A stretch of DNA of 64,000 nucleotides from Helicobacter_F equorum (GCF_042649585.1 NZ_JBHRZM010000005.1:62001-126000), one strand, 5' to 3'; counted from the first letter of the stretch, positions 45,782-55,994 are shown. A program made the numbers and translations. Notes: generated by a model not told the origin, from the sequence alone.

Positions 45782-46249
45782 CTATTTTAAACGCTGTGAG
45801 TGTGTGATCGCCACAGCTATAGCATCGGTAATATCAAGGGGTTTAATCTCACCCTTGATATGCAAAAGACGTTTCACCATAAAAGCTACTTGTGTTTTAT
45901 CTGCCTTGCCATTGCCTGTAAGAGCCTTTTTGACTTGCAATGGTGTATATTCTGCAAAATTGCCAAAATCTTGTAAAATCTTTAAACTCAATGCCCCACG
46001 AAATTGAGCAAGTTTAATAACACTCTTTGGATTATAGGCATAAAACATATCTTCTATAGCCACCTCATCAATTTTATGTGTCTGTAATATAATATCAAGC
46101 CCCTCTATAAATTCTACAATTTGAGCTTGTAAAACACGCTCTTTAATCTTAATAAATCCTGCTTCAATAAGCTTTAACGTATTATTTGTATAATCAATAA
46201 CTGCATAACCACAATTTCTTGTTCCTGGGTCTATCCCTAAAATTTGCAT
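45782..46249 (-). CDS. ruvC: Holliday junction resolvase RuvC
   Basis: Endonuclease that cuts Holliday junctions with RuvAB. The 155-residue protein has GIDPGTRNCGYAV (first catalytic Asp), AIEDMFYAYNPK (Glu), and DITDAIAVAITH (last Asp pair). It is read away from dnaA; the 83 bp between its start and the likely dnaA start hold DnaA-box-like sites. Confidence 0.93.
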   Translation of the reverse strand: MQILGIDPGTRNCGYAVIDYTNNTLKLIEAGFIKIKERVLQAQIVEFIEGLDIILQTHKIDEVAIEDMFYAYNPKSVIKLAQFRGALSLKILQDFGNFAEYTPLQVKKALTGNGKADKTQVAFMVKRLLHIKGEIKPLDITDAIAVAITHSQRLK

Positions 46250-46292
46250 CTTTAATCCATTTTAAAAGTTTTTTTTTTTATGATTTCAGCAA

Positions 46293-46332
46293 CTTTTCAC
46301 ATATTTTTCACATATTTTTCCACAATCCACAG
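46293..46332 (+). promoter_or_regulatory. Array of DnaA-box-like sites upstream of dnaA (oriC1-like)
   Basis: Three 9-mers of the type (C/T)TTTTCACA and TTTTTCCAC begin at 46293, 46304 and 46315, exactly 11 bp apart, followed by a partial TCCACA at 46326. An 11-T run lies just upstream. The 11-bp spacing puts all boxes on the same side of the helix. H. pylori has a bipartite origin around dnaA; this would be the upstream part. Confidence 0.55.
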
Positions 46333-47676
46333 ATGTATCAAGAAAGGCATTTTNNNNNNNNNNNNNNNNNNNNNNNNNNNNNNNNNNNNNNNNNNNNNNN
46401 NNNNNNNNNNNNNNNNNNNNNNNTTCTAGAATTCGATGAAAACGCCTCCAGAGACGATTTACTGGTCTTTTATGCACCAAATAGTATTGTGGCAGATTGG
46501 ATTGAAATACATTATCTTGATAAGCTCATATCTTGTGCCCAAGAAATCACAGGTATCCCGCCAAAAATTCACATAAAAACAAAAAAATTCACAAATGTTG
46601 TGAAAAGTTTAAAAAACAATAAAAATGCAAAAAATTCTGAATCTTCCCAACAAGCACACATTAATTATCAAGAAACTTTTGAAAACTTTGTGGTGGGAAA
46701 ATCTAATCATCTTGCGTGGGATTCTTGTCAAAAAGTCGTAGAGATCCGAGGACGCATTAATCCTTTGCTTATCTATGGTCATACCGGTGTAGGTAAAACG
46801 CATTTACTAAATGCCATTGCAAATTCTGTGAGAGAAAAAAATGAAAAAGTGATTTTAGTTACTGCTGAACAATTTCTAAACGATTTTCAACTACGCTTAC
46901 ATAATAGGACAATGGATACATTTCGCAATATCTATAGAAAATGTGATTATTTGCTGATTGATGATGTCCAATTTTTTGGAGGTAAAGATCAAATTTGTGA
47001 AGAATTCCATAATACCTTTAATGCCCTGCATCAAGAAAGAAAACAAATCGTTATGACAAGTGATCAACCACCAAAAAAGATTCGAGGTTTAGAGGAAAGG
47101 TTGCGTTCGCGGTTTGAAGGGGGAATAGTCATAGAAATTGAAAAAACCGATTTAGATACAAAAAAAGAGATTATCCGCTCAAAATGTAATCTAAATTCTA
47201 TCGTCCTTGATGATGAAACAATCAACTTTATCGCCACCAAACTTGATAACTCCAGACAGATTCTAGGAATTATCCAAAATATCAACCTCCAATCCAACCT
47301 AAACCCAGATGTCAAAAAAATTGAAATTGCCACAAGTGTGATGAAAACATACCAAAGAGACATATCAGAAAATATCACAATAGATAAGATTCTCTTTTTT
47401 GTAGGCAAGGAACTTAACATTAAACCAAGTGAAATAACTTCAAAAGGAAAAAATCAGCGTATAGCCAAAGCACGCAGAATCGCAACATATCTCACACGAA
47501 AACTTACGCATAATTCTATGCCACTCATTGCTAATGAACTTAATATGAAAGACCATAGCTCTGTAAGTAAAGCAATAAAAGCTATGGAAGAAGCTATAAA
47601 AGAAGATGAAAATCTCAAAAATGTCGTTGAAGAAATAGAAAACAACATAAAAAACGACAATATCCCACAAGTTTAA
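46333..47676 (+). CDS. dnaA: Chromosomal replication initiator DnaA, 5' end in an assembly gap
   Basis: Binds DnaA boxes and melts the origin. Domain III has Walker A GHTGVGKTHLL and LLIDDVQFF; domain IV ends with the DnaA signature LNMKDHSSVSKAI. The first stretch is lost in 70 N. An ATG at 46333 (MYQERHF) is in frame if the gap length is true, giving 447 residues, close to the family's 440-460; but it has no ribosome-binding site and a true start inside the gap is possible. The longer open frame from 46219 overlaps ruvC and is not real. Confidence 0.9.
   Translation: MYQERHFXXXXXXXXXXXXXXXXXXXXXXXXLEFDENASRDDLLVFYAPNSIVADWIEIHYLDKLISCAQEITGIPPKIHIKTKKFTNVVKSLKNNKNAKNSESSQQAHINYQETFENFVVGKSNHLAWDSCQKVVEIRGRINPLLIYGHTGVGKTHLLNAIANSVREKNEKVILVTAEQFLNDFQLRLHNRTMDTFRNIYRKCDYLLIDDVQFFGGKDQICEEFHNTFNALHQERKQIVMTSDQPPKKIRGLEERLRSRFEGGIVIEIEKTDLDTKKEIIRSKCNLNSIVLDDETINFIATKLDNSRQILGIIQNINLQSNLNPDVKKIEIATSVMKTYQRDISENITIDKILFFVGKELNIKPSEITSKGKNQRIAKARRIATYLTRKLTHNSMPLIANELNMKDHSSVSKAIKAMEEAIKEDENLKNVVEEIENNIKNDNIPQV
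46354..46423. other. Assembly gap, 70 N
   Basis: A run of 70 unknown bases within the 5' part of dnaA. Its size may be an estimate; if exact, the dnaA frame is kept across it. Confidence 0.99.
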
Positions 47677-47738
47677 AGCAACACCAAAACAATTTTAGGT
47701 ATAATTTAGCGCTTTTTCGAGTAAGAGATGGGAATAAA

Positions 47739-47846
47739 TGTGAAAAATATAATAAAGCATTGTGAAATATTTTTGACTGAAAAAGTCGCCAAAATAGGCA
47801 AAAATAAAAATATTTCACATTTTCACAAACTCTACTACTACTACTA
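47739..47846 (+). promoter_or_regulatory. oriC: Putative oriC2: DnaA boxes plus DnaA-trio-like (CTA)5
   Basis: Between dnaA and dnaN are two boxes in reverse (TGTGAAAAA at 47739, TGTGAAATA at 47761) and two in forward direction (TATTTCACA at 47811, ATTTTCACA at 47819). The forward pair is followed, four bases on, by five CTA triplets (47832-47846), that is TAG triplets on the other strand, and then an AT-rich stretch. This matches the DnaA-box - DnaA-trio - unwinding-element order described in bacterial origins. Confidence 0.6.
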
Positions 47847-47871
47847 AAAATTATTTACATAAAAAGGGGCT

Positions 47872-48939
47872 ATGATGAAACTTAGCATTTCAAAAACACC
47901 TTTTGAGATCATACTCTCAAACTTCCAAAGCTTTTTAGAAAAACGAGATATTTCACAAATCACTTCACACATTTATTTTGAATGTATAAATGATACATTG
48001 ATTTTAAGAGCTACAGATTATGAAGTAGCTATTCAATCCCAGATAGAAATTCAAGCACAAGAAGAAGGCAAAGCTACTGCAAACGGACGAGATATTTTAA
48101 ATTTTATCAAAAACCTTAAAGAAGGTGATGTTACACTTGAAACACAAGATGATTTACTTATTATAAAACAAGGACGATCAAAATCAAGTCTCCAAATGTT
48201 TAACGTGCATGAGTTTCCAAGTCTCCCAGAATTTTCCCAATCTCAACAAATTAATATAGAATCTCATAAATTTCTTAGTTCAATCAAAAAAATCAACTCA
48301 ACTGCTGAAACAAATAATGCCAAATTCGAGTTAAATGGCGCTTTTTTAGACATCAAAGAATATTCTATAAATTTTGTAGCTACAGATACAAGACGCCTTG
48401 CTATCGTTAAATACGACACACAAGGTATCAACACACTTTCTCTTATCATTCCTAAACGCGCCATGAATGAGATTCAAAAGCTTTTTGTTGATAACATAGA
48501 AATCTTTTTTAACACAACATACATTATTATCAAATCCCCAACTTATCTATTCTTTAGTAAGGTTATCAATGCTAAATACCCAGATTATGAAAAAATTATC
48601 CTAAAAAGCTTTAAAAATACTCTCAAACTTCCAAAAGATAAATTTATTGAATCTATTAAGGTTGTAAGTTCTTTATCAAGTAAAATTAAAATCACACTTA
48701 ATACTAATGAGATCCTTTTTGAATCTATTAGCGACAGAAATCATAAAGCAAGCACACAAATTGATATTCAAACAGGTATGCAAGAAGAATTCACATTTGG
48801 TGTAGATTCTAAAAATATTACAGATTTTTTGGCACAAGTAGATTCAGCAGAATTTACTATGGCACTTAATGAACAAAATTCTCCATTAACTCTTATAGAT
48901 AATAACTTTAGCACAATCATTATGCCTATTATTTTATAG
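47872..48939 (+). CDS. dnaN: DNA polymerase III beta sliding clamp
   Basis: Ring-shaped clamp that holds polymerase III on DNA. The 355-residue protein has three repeats of the clamp fold; FVATDTRRLAI and the C-terminal IIMPIIL agree with the family. ATG at 47872 or 47875; AAAAGGGGCT lies before the first. Order dnaA-dnaN-gyrB. Confidence 0.93.
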   Translation: MMKLSISKTPFEIILSNFQSFLEKRDISQITSHIYFECINDTLILRATDYEVAIQSQIEIQAQEEGKATANGRDILNFIKNLKEGDVTLETQDDLLIIKQGRSKSSLQMFNVHEFPSLPEFSQSQQINIESHKFLSSIKKINSTAETNNAKFELNGAFLDIKEYSINFVATDTRRLAIVKYDTQGINTLSLIIPKRAMNEIQKLFVDNIEIFFNTTYIIIKSPTYLFFSKVINAKYPDYEKIILKSFKNTLKLPKDKFIESIKVVSSLSSKIKITLNTNEILFESISDRNHKASTQIDIQTGMQEEFTFGVDSKNITDFLAQVDSAEFTMALNEQNSPLTLIDNNFSTIIMPIIL

Positions 48940-48961
48940 CATTGTAGGGAGTTAGCAAAGT

Positions 48962-51274
48962 ATGCAAAACTATAGTGGGAAGAATATTAAAGTCCTAAAA
49001 GGACTTGAAGCCGTTAGAAAACGACCGGGAATGTATATTGGTGATACCAATATTGGTGGATTACACCATATGGTTTATGAAGTTGTGGATAATTCCATCG
49101 ATGAAGCTATGGCAGGTTTTTGTGATACAATTAAAATAACATTGACAAACGAAGGTAGCGCTATTATAGAAGATAATGGACGAGGAATTCCAGTAGATAT
49201 TCATCCTACAGAAAATATTCCAACTGCTACCGTTGTCTTGACAATCTTACATGCAGGTGGAAAGTTTGACCAAGATTCTTATAAAGTTTCTGGTGGTTTG
49301 CATGGTGTGGGTGTATCAGTAGTTAATGCTCTTTCTTCTAGATTGATTATGACTATCAAAAAAGATGGCAATATCTATCGCCAAGAATTTGCCAAAGGTA
49401 TTCCACAATCAGAATTAGAAATTATTGGTAAAACAAATGAGCAAGGCACGACAATAGAATTTTTCCCAGATGGTGAAATTATGGAAGTGCTAGAGTTTAA
49501 TAAAGAGACTTTAGCGCGTCGTTTTAAAGAGATTGCTTATTTAAATAAGAACATTACTATCACATTTTTTGATGAACGAAGTGGTGTGCAAGAAGTTTAT
49601 CATTTTGAAGGTGGGCTTTTACAATTTGTTCAAGATTTAAATCATAAGCCTTTAGTCTCCCAAATTATTAATTTTGAAACCAATGATCAAGATGTAGAAG
49701 TAGAAATTGCTTTAGCCTATAATGATGGATATGATGAGAAAGTTTTAAGTTTTGTGAATAATATACGCACTCCAGAGGGTGGAACACACGAAGCAGGTTT
49801 TAGAGCAGGGCTTTCTAGAGTAATTGTGAATTATATCGAGGCTAATGCAAATGCACGTGAAAAAGATTCTAAAGTTACAGGTGATGATGTCCGCGAAGGT
49901 TTAGTAGCCATCGTTTCGACAAAAGTAATTGAACCGCAATTTGAGGGACAAACAAAGGGTAAATTAGGAAGTTCATTTGTTAAACCTATAGTCCAAAAGC
50001 TTACCTACGAAAAACTCAATAAATTTTTTGAAGAAAATCCAAATGATGCAAAAGCGATTATGCAAAAAGCTATTATGGCAGCTCGTGGTCGTGAAGCTGC
50101 CAAAAAAGCAAGAGATTTAACACGCAAAAAAGAAAGTTTTTCTGTAGGCACATTACCAGGAAAACTCGCAGATTGTCAAAGTAAAGATCCAACCGAATCT
50201 GAAATTTATCTCGTGGAAGGGGATTCTGCAGGTGGTAGTGCAAAGCAAGGTCGTGATAGAGGATATCAAGCGATTTTACCATTGCGTGGAAAGATTCTCA
50301 ATGTCGAAAAATCTCGCCTTGATAAGATTCTAAAATCTGATGAAATCAAAAATATGATTACAGCCTTTGGGTGTGGTATAGGTGATGAGTTTGCTATCGA
50401 AAAATTGCGTTATCACAAAATTATCATTATGACTGATGCTGATGTTGATGGTAGCCATATTCAAACACTTTTAATGACATTTTTTTATCGTTATCTTAAA
50501 CCACTTATCCAAAATGGACATATTTATATTGCCCAACCACCACTTTTTAGATTCAAAAAAGGTAAAAAAGAGGTGTATTTAAAAGATGAAAAAGCATTGA
50601 GTGAATATCTCATTGAAAATGGGATTGGAAATTTTGAGTTTGAGGGTATAGGGAATACCGAACTTTTAGAGATTTTAAAATATATTTCTCATTATCGTTT
50701 TGTATTAAAGGAACTTGAGAAGCAATATCCAATGCTTGAAGCTATAAAATTTCTTATCCAAAATCCACAGATTCATACTAATGAATATCAAAAGCTTTTT
50801 ATAGAGCTTGAAAAGTTTCTGCAAACACAAAAGTGTAATATTTTGAATAAGGAAATTACACAAATGCATTTGCGACTTTATGTGCAAACTCGTGTAGGAC
50901 TTGTGGAGCTTTTGATTGATGAGAATCTATGGAGTAATAATTTTTTTAAAGAAGGCTTATCAGTTTATAAAAATATCCAAGATAGGGGGTTAAGCTTTTT
51001 ACAAGATAAAGATCCTATTGCATTACTTGAAGAGATAGAATCTAGCGCCAAAAAAGATGCTTATATCCAAAGATATAAAGGTTTGGGAGAAATGAATCCA
51101 GAACAACTTTGGGAAACAACGATGACTCCAGCCAATAGAACGCTCCTTCGTGTGAGTTTAGAGGATGATGTGAGTGCTGATGAGGTTTTCACACTCTTTA
51201 TGGGTGATGAAGTTGAACCTCGAAGATTATATATCCAAAATAATGCAAAGAATGTCAAACACCTAGATGTATAG
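48962..51274 (+). CDS. gyrB: DNA gyrase subunit B
   Basis: ATPase subunit of gyrase, which introduces negative supercoils. The 770-residue protein has the GHKL ATPase (VDNSIDEA, DNGRGIPVDIHP, GLHGVGVSVVNA), TOPRIM with YLVEGDSAGGSA and DADVDGSHI and a C-terminal GyrA-binding part (QRYKGLGEMNPEQLWETTM). The stop is followed at once by polA. Confidence 0.97.
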   Translation: MQNYSGKNIKVLKGLEAVRKRPGMYIGDTNIGGLHHMVYEVVDNSIDEAMAGFCDTIKITLTNEGSAIIEDNGRGIPVDIHPTENIPTATVVLTILHAGGKFDQDSYKVSGGLHGVGVSVVNALSSRLIMTIKKDGNIYRQEFAKGIPQSELEIIGKTNEQGTTIEFFPDGEIMEVLEFNKETLARRFKEIAYLNKNITITFFDERSGVQEVYHFEGGLLQFVQDLNHKPLVSQIINFETNDQDVEVEIALAYNDGYDEKVLSFVNNIRTPEGGTHEAGFRAGLSRVIVNYIEANANAREKDSKVTGDDVREGLVAIVSTKVIEPQFEGQTKGKLGSSFVKPIVQKLTYEKLNKFFEENPNDAKAIMQKAIMAARGREAAKKARDLTRKKESFSVGTLPGKLADCQSKDPTESEIYLVEGDSAGGSAKQGRDRGYQAILPLRGKILNVEKSRLDKILKSDEIKNMITAFGCGIGDEFAIEKLRYHKIIIMTDADVDGSHIQTLLMTFFYRYLKPLIQNGHIYIAQPPLFRFKKGKKEVYLKDEKALSEYLIENGIGNFEFEGIGNTELLEILKYISHYRFVLKELEKQYPMLEAIKFLIQNPQIHTNEYQKLFIELEKFLQTQKCNILNKEITQMHLRLYVQTRVGLVELLIDENLWSNNFFKEGLSVYKNIQDRGLSFLQDKDPIALLEEIESSAKKDAYIQRYKGLGEMNPEQLWETTMTPANRTLLRVSLEDDVSADEVFTLFMGDEVEPRRLYIQNNAKNVKHLDV

Positions 51275-53992
51275 ATGAAAACTCTCACAATCATAGATAC
51301 TTTTGGGTTTTTTTTTCGTTCTTTTTATGCCCTGCCACCATTAAAAAATAAAGAAGGCTTTCCCACAGGTCTTTTATTAGGATTTTGTAATCTTTTAAAC
51401 AATCTTTATAAAGATAAGAATTGTGATTATATCCTTTTTGCCCTAGAAGGACAGGGTAAAAATCGTCGAAAGATTCTTGATCCGCGTTATAAACAAAATC
51501 GCCAAGAAGTCCCAAAAGAACTACTTTTACAACTTCCTATTGCAATTGAGTGGATTCAAAAAATGGGTTTTGTAAATCTAAGTGTAGATGGATATGAAGC
51601 TGATGATGTAATCGCTTCTACAAGTGTTTTAGCACATAAAAGGGGTTTAAATGTGCGTATCATTAGTCATGATAAAGATTTATATCAACTTATAGATTCA
51701 CAAACTTATATCTATGATCCCATAAAAAAAATAGAAATACATGAGGAGCAATGTCAGGAAAAATTTGGTGTTTTGCCTTGTGAGTTTATTGATTATCAAA
51801 GTCTTGTTGGAGATAGTAGTGATAATGTTGCAGGTATCAAAGGTATAGGTGCTAAAAGCGCACAAAAACTTATCAAACATTTTCAGAATCTAGAATCTTT
51901 ATATCAACGAAGTGATGAGATAGCCCAAGTTTTAACTCCGCGGTTACAAAGAATTATTTTGGATTCTAAGGATGAAGCATTTCTTGCAAAATCTCTTGTA
52001 ACTTTAGTAAAAGATATTCCATTAGAGATAGATTTTGCCCAATGTGCAATGCCAAGTCAAAATCCGCTTTTAGAAATTGTTGATGCATTGCATAAATATG
52101 AATTTAATGGGATTCTTACAAAGATTCAAGGTCCAAAATATAATTCTCTCTCTACCGCTCCAAGTTTTAAGAATGCTGTGTTTTCGCAACAAATTTCACA
52201 ATCTAGCACTTTTATATATGAATACATAATGATAGATTCACAATCCACACTTTTTACACTTATACAATCTATACCAAAAGATGCGCTTATAGCTTTTGAT
52301 ACTGAAAGTGATGGACTTGATACTAAAGAAGCAAATATTGTGGGCTTTAGCTTTAGTATCGATGGACATAAGGGTTATTATGTGCCATTGGGGCATACTT
52401 ATTTAGGTGTCCAGACACAAATAGATAAACAAAGTGCCAAAATTGCTTTGGAAAATATTTTTTCTCATACACTTATAGGGCATAATCTTAAATTTGATAT
52501 AGCACTTGTATATCATAATTTTGGTATTAAACCCCAAAATACCATTATTGATACGATGGTTTTAGCTTGGCTTTTAGATAGTGCAAAACCAGTGGGACTT
52601 GATAAACAAATGTTACAATGGTTTGGGCATAAGATGATTAGTTTTGAAGAGATTGTAGATAAAAAGCAAACTTTTGCAAATGTAGATGTAAATCTTGCTT
52701 CACAATACGCTGCTGAAGATGCAGTAGCAACATATTGTTTGTATAAACGTTTGAAACAAGAATTTGAACAAAGAGGACTTAAATCTATTTTAGAACTTGC
52801 TAGAGAGTTAGAATTTCCTTTTGTAAATGTTTTGGTGCAAATGGAGATGGAAGGTATCAAGATTGATACGACATTATTTCGAGAATATAATAAAGATTTT
52901 ACAAAGATTTTACATTCTCTCACACAGCAACTCTATGAATATGCGGGAGAAAATTTTAACATTAATTCCCCACAGCAACTCTCCCAAATTCTTTTTACTA
53001 AGCTTGGATTACAAAGTGGGCGTAGTGTCAAAGGGGGACTTAGCACAGATGAACGCACATTAAGCAATATAGCCCATTCTCACCCCATCATACCACTTGT
53101 GCTTGATTATCGTGAAATGAATAAATTAAAAAATACCTACATTGAGCCACTTTTAAAATATGCTAATAAAAATATTGAACATAAAATTTATACTTCATTT
53201 TTACAGACAGGCACCGTAACAGGACGCTTAAGCTCCAAATCTCCAAATCTCCAAAATATCCCCGTTCGTAGTGAATATGGTCGCAAGATTCGTAAAGGAT
53301 TTATAGCAAAAGAGGGATATAAATTGATTAGTGTGGATTATTCTCAAATAGAATTGCGACTTCTTGCACATTTTAGTCAAGATTCACATCTTATAGAAGC
53401 TTTTAAGCGGCAAAAAGATATACACTATGAAACAGCTTTGCGACTTTTTGGTGAAGCTCAAGCACACAATAAGCGCTTTATTGCCAAAACGATTAATTTT
53501 GGGCTTATTTATGGTATGGGTGCGCGTAAACTTAGTGAAACACTAAAAATCACTCACAAGGAAGCAAAAGAATATATTGAAAGTTATTTCAAACTTTTTC
53601 CAACGGTTAAAGACTATCTACATAATCAAAAAGAATTTTTGCTTGAAAATGGTTATACACAAACCCTTCTAGGGCGCAGACGATATTTTGATTTTAGCGA
53701 TGCTACGGAATTTATGAAGGCAAATTATATCCGTGAGGGCATAAATTGCATTTTTCAAGGTAGCGCAGCCGATCTGATTAAACTATGTATGTATAAAATT
53801 TATCAAAATTACCAAAATAGTGAATTACAAATGCTTTTACAAGTGCATGATGAGTTGATTTTTCAAGCTCCAGAATCAAAAGTTGAGGAGTTTTTACCTC
53901 ACATAGAATCTCTTATGAATTCTATTTACACACTTTTAGTGCCACTTAAATGTAGTGTGAGTGTGGGAGATAATTGGGCAGATTTGAAGTAG
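51275..53992 (+). CDS. polA: DNA polymerase I
   Basis: Repair and Okazaki-fragment polymerase of 905 residues. 5'-3' nuclease domain (GYEADDVIAS, SHDKDLYQL), an intact-looking 3'-5' exonuclease (FDTESDGLD, GHNLKFDIAL, YAAEDAVAT) and polymerase motifs (SVDYSQIELRLLAHFS, KTINFGLIYGMG, LLQVHDELIF). The ATG at 51275 directly follows the gyrB stop. A run of nine T at 51308-51316 lies in codons 12-14. Confidence 0.96.
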   Translation: MKTLTIIDTFGFFFRSFYALPPLKNKEGFPTGLLLGFCNLLNNLYKDKNCDYILFALEGQGKNRRKILDPRYKQNRQEVPKELLLQLPIAIEWIQKMGFVNLSVDGYEADDVIASTSVLAHKRGLNVRIISHDKDLYQLIDSQTYIYDPIKKIEIHEEQCQEKFGVLPCEFIDYQSLVGDSSDNVAGIKGIGAKSAQKLIKHFQNLESLYQRSDEIAQVLTPRLQRIILDSKDEAFLAKSLVTLVKDIPLEIDFAQCAMPSQNPLLEIVDALHKYEFNGILTKIQGPKYNSLSTAPSFKNAVFSQQISQSSTFIYEYIMIDSQSTLFTLIQSIPKDALIAFDTESDGLDTKEANIVGFSFSIDGHKGYYVPLGHTYLGVQTQIDKQSAKIALENIFSHTLIGHNLKFDIALVYHNFGIKPQNTIIDTMVLAWLLDSAKPVGLDKQMLQWFGHKMISFEEIVDKKQTFANVDVNLASQYAAEDAVATYCLYKRLKQEFEQRGLKSILELARELEFPFVNVLVQMEMEGIKIDTTLFREYNKDFTKILHSLTQQLYEYAGENFNINSPQQLSQILFTKLGLQSGRSVKGGLSTDERTLSNIAHSHPIIPLVLDYREMNKLKNTYIEPLLKYANKNIEHKIYTSFLQTGTVTGRLSSKSPNLQNIPVRSEYGRKIRKGFIAKEGYKLISVDYSQIELRLLAHFSQDSHLIEAFKRQKDIHYETALRLFGEAQAHNKRFIAKTINFGLIYGMGARKLSETLKITHKEAKEYIESYFKLFPTVKDYLHNQKEFLLENGYTQTLLGRRRYFDFSDATEFMKANYIREGINCIFQGSAADLIKLCMYKIYQNYQNSELQMLLQVHDELIFQAPESKVEEFLPHIESLMNSIYTLLVPLKCSVSVGDNWADLK

Positions 53993-54056
53993 ATTCTACA
54001 AAAATTTACAAAAATATCGATGTTAGGGACTAAAAACTTTTTGCAAAGGAATTGTG

Positions 54057-55994
54057 ATGACAAAAGAAATGTTTGATGATGAAAAAGATATAGATATGAA
54101 TTTAGATGGTGATATGCCCCAAGTTGCTGATAAACAAAACAAAAAAGCCAAAGAGGTTATGCAAAATTTAGAGACATTTTTTAAAGAAGAAGAGAGTAGT
54201 TATGTTACATATGAAAAAATTGCACAAATTCTTGCCAAAGCACCAAGTGCAGCACAAGTGCGCAAGATTAGAGAAATGGCTAAAAAATATAAAAAAGAAT
54301 TGTTAAGTTCCTCTGAAGCGGCAAAAAAACTCAATATGGAAGATCAAATAAAATCGCAAGAAGAGCGTAAAAAAATCATTGATGATGAACTTGAAGATGA
54401 ATTTGACTTTGCCAAAGAGCGAGAGTTATTAGAATGGAGTAGAAGTGATAGTCCAGTGCGAATGTATCTGCGTGAAATGGGGCAGATTCCGCTTTTGACG
54501 AAAGAAGAGGAAGTTGATCTTTCTAAAAAGATTGAATTAGGTGAAAGCACGATACTTGATGCGATTTGTTCGGTGCCATATTTGATTGATTTTATTTATG
54601 ATTACAAAGATGCACTCATAAATCGTGAGCGACGTGTCAAGGAACTTTTTAAAAGTTTTGAAGATGAAGAAGAGGAAGATTCTGAAGAAGAAATTGATGA
54701 GCTTGAAAATGAAGAAGATTCTGCTACTAAAAAGCCAATCAATAAGAAGGATCAAAAACGCATAGAAAAAGTGTTGGAGAATTTTAAAGCACTTGATAAG
54801 GCAAAAAGAGATTGGCTTAAAGTATTAAACGCTCAAGAGGAAGAGGCACAAAAAGATGAAGATGAACTTGTTTATATTTTGCTTTTGGCGCATAAAAAAC
54901 AGATTCTCAAAGAAAAATTACTAGATTTAGGACCAACAAGTAAACTTATAAATGAGCTTGTTAAAGCAATGGAAAATACCCTAAAAAGTGGCGATGGTTT
55001 TGAGAAGGAATTAAAAAGACTTGAATATAAACTACCTCTTTTTAATGAGGCACTTGTAAGTAATCATAAAAAAATCTTAGAAAACATCACAAATATGAGT
55101 CGCGAGGAGATTGCTGCTGCAGTGCCAGAAACAACTATGATAAGTGTGTATATCGAGCTTAAGAAACTTTTTCAGACAAAAGAAGCGAGTGAAGGAGGCT
55201 TTAATCTTGAGCCAGAAAAATTAAAAGAGATTCTTGAGCAAATAAAGCGGGGTAAAAATATCTCCGATAAAGCAAAAGCAAAAATGGCGCGATCAAACCT
55301 GCGTCTTGTGGTGAGTATCGCCAAGCGCTATACAAATCGTGGATTGCCATTTTTGGATCTTATACAAGAGGGCAATATAGGGCTTATGAAAGCTGTTGAT
55401 AAATTTGAATACAAAAAGGGCTTTAAATTTTCGACATATGCGACTTGGTGGATTAGGCAAGCTATTTCTCGTGCAATTGCCGATCAAGCACGCACGATTA
55501 GAATCCCTATCCATATGATAGAAACAATCAATAGAATCCATAAAATTATGCGTAAGTATATGCAAGAACATGGAAAAGAGCCAGATGTAGAATTTATCGC
55601 TCAAGAGGTTGGACTTCCTGTAGATAAAGTTAAGAATGTGATTAAGATTACCAAAGAACCAATAAGTCTTGATGCGCCTATAGGAAATGATGATGATGGA
55701 AAATTTGGGGATTTTGTCGAGGATAAAAGTTCTATGGGACCTATGGATTTTATCCTAAAAGAAGACTTAAAAGCACAAATTTATGAGGTATTAGATCAAC
55801 TTAACGATCGTGAAAGAGCGGTTATTAGAATGCGTTTTGGGTTACTTGATGATGAAAGTGATAGAACACTAGAAGAAATTGGTAAAGAACTAAATGTAAC
55901 GCGTGAGCGTGTGCGCCAAATAGAATCTAGCGCAATAAAGAAGCTAAAACATCCAAAAGTAGGGCGAAAACTCAAAAATTATATAGAAGAATAA
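54057..55994 (+). CDS. rpoD: RNA polymerase sigma factor RpoD (sigma-70/80)
   Basis: Primary sigma factor, 645 residues from the ATG at 54057 (AAAGGAATT before it; a GTG three bases earlier is the alternative). Region 1.2 SPVRMYLREMGQIPLL, a long acidic, Glu-rich insertion (about 200-225), region 2 (RLVVSIAKRYTNRGLPFLDL, TYATWWIRQAI), region 3 and region 4.2 with NVTRERVRQIESSA. Followed by a strong terminator. Confidence 0.97.
   Translation: MTKEMFDDEKDIDMNLDGDMPQVADKQNKKAKEVMQNLETFFKEEESSYVTYEKIAQILAKAPSAAQVRKIREMAKKYKKELLSSSEAAKKLNMEDQIKSQEERKKIIDDELEDEFDFAKERELLEWSRSDSPVRMYLREMGQIPLLTKEEEVDLSKKIELGESTILDAICSVPYLIDFIYDYKDALINRERRVKELFKSFEDEEEEDSEEEIDELENEEDSATKKPINKKDQKRIEKVLENFKALDKAKRDWLKVLNAQEEEAQKDEDELVYILLLAHKKQILKEKLLDLGPTSKLINELVKAMENTLKSGDGFEKELKRLEYKLPLFNEALVSNHKKILENITNMSREEIAAAVPETTMISVYIELKKLFQTKEASEGGFNLEPEKLKEILEQIKRGKNISDKAKAKMARSNLRLVVSIAKRYTNRGLPFLDLIQEGNIGLMKAVDKFEYKKGFKFSTYATWWIRQAISRAIADQARTIRIPIHMIETINRIHKIMRKYMQEHGKEPDVEFIAQEVGLPVDKVKNVIKITKEPISLDAPIGNDDDGKFGDFVEDKSSMGPMDFILKEDLKAQIYEVLDQLNDRERAVIRMRFGLLDDESDRTLEEIGKELNVTRERVRQIESSAIKKLKHPKVGRKLKNYIEE

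Noticed and set aside
46219..46332. Upstream extension of the dnaA frame
   Set aside because: Overlaps the start of ruvC and is made of low-complexity Phe/His-rich translation of the DnaA-box array; not part of the protein.
51308..51316. T9 run in codons 12-14 of polA
   Set aside because: Could in principle slip, but the frame is intact and nine T in AT-rich DNA is not remarkable.
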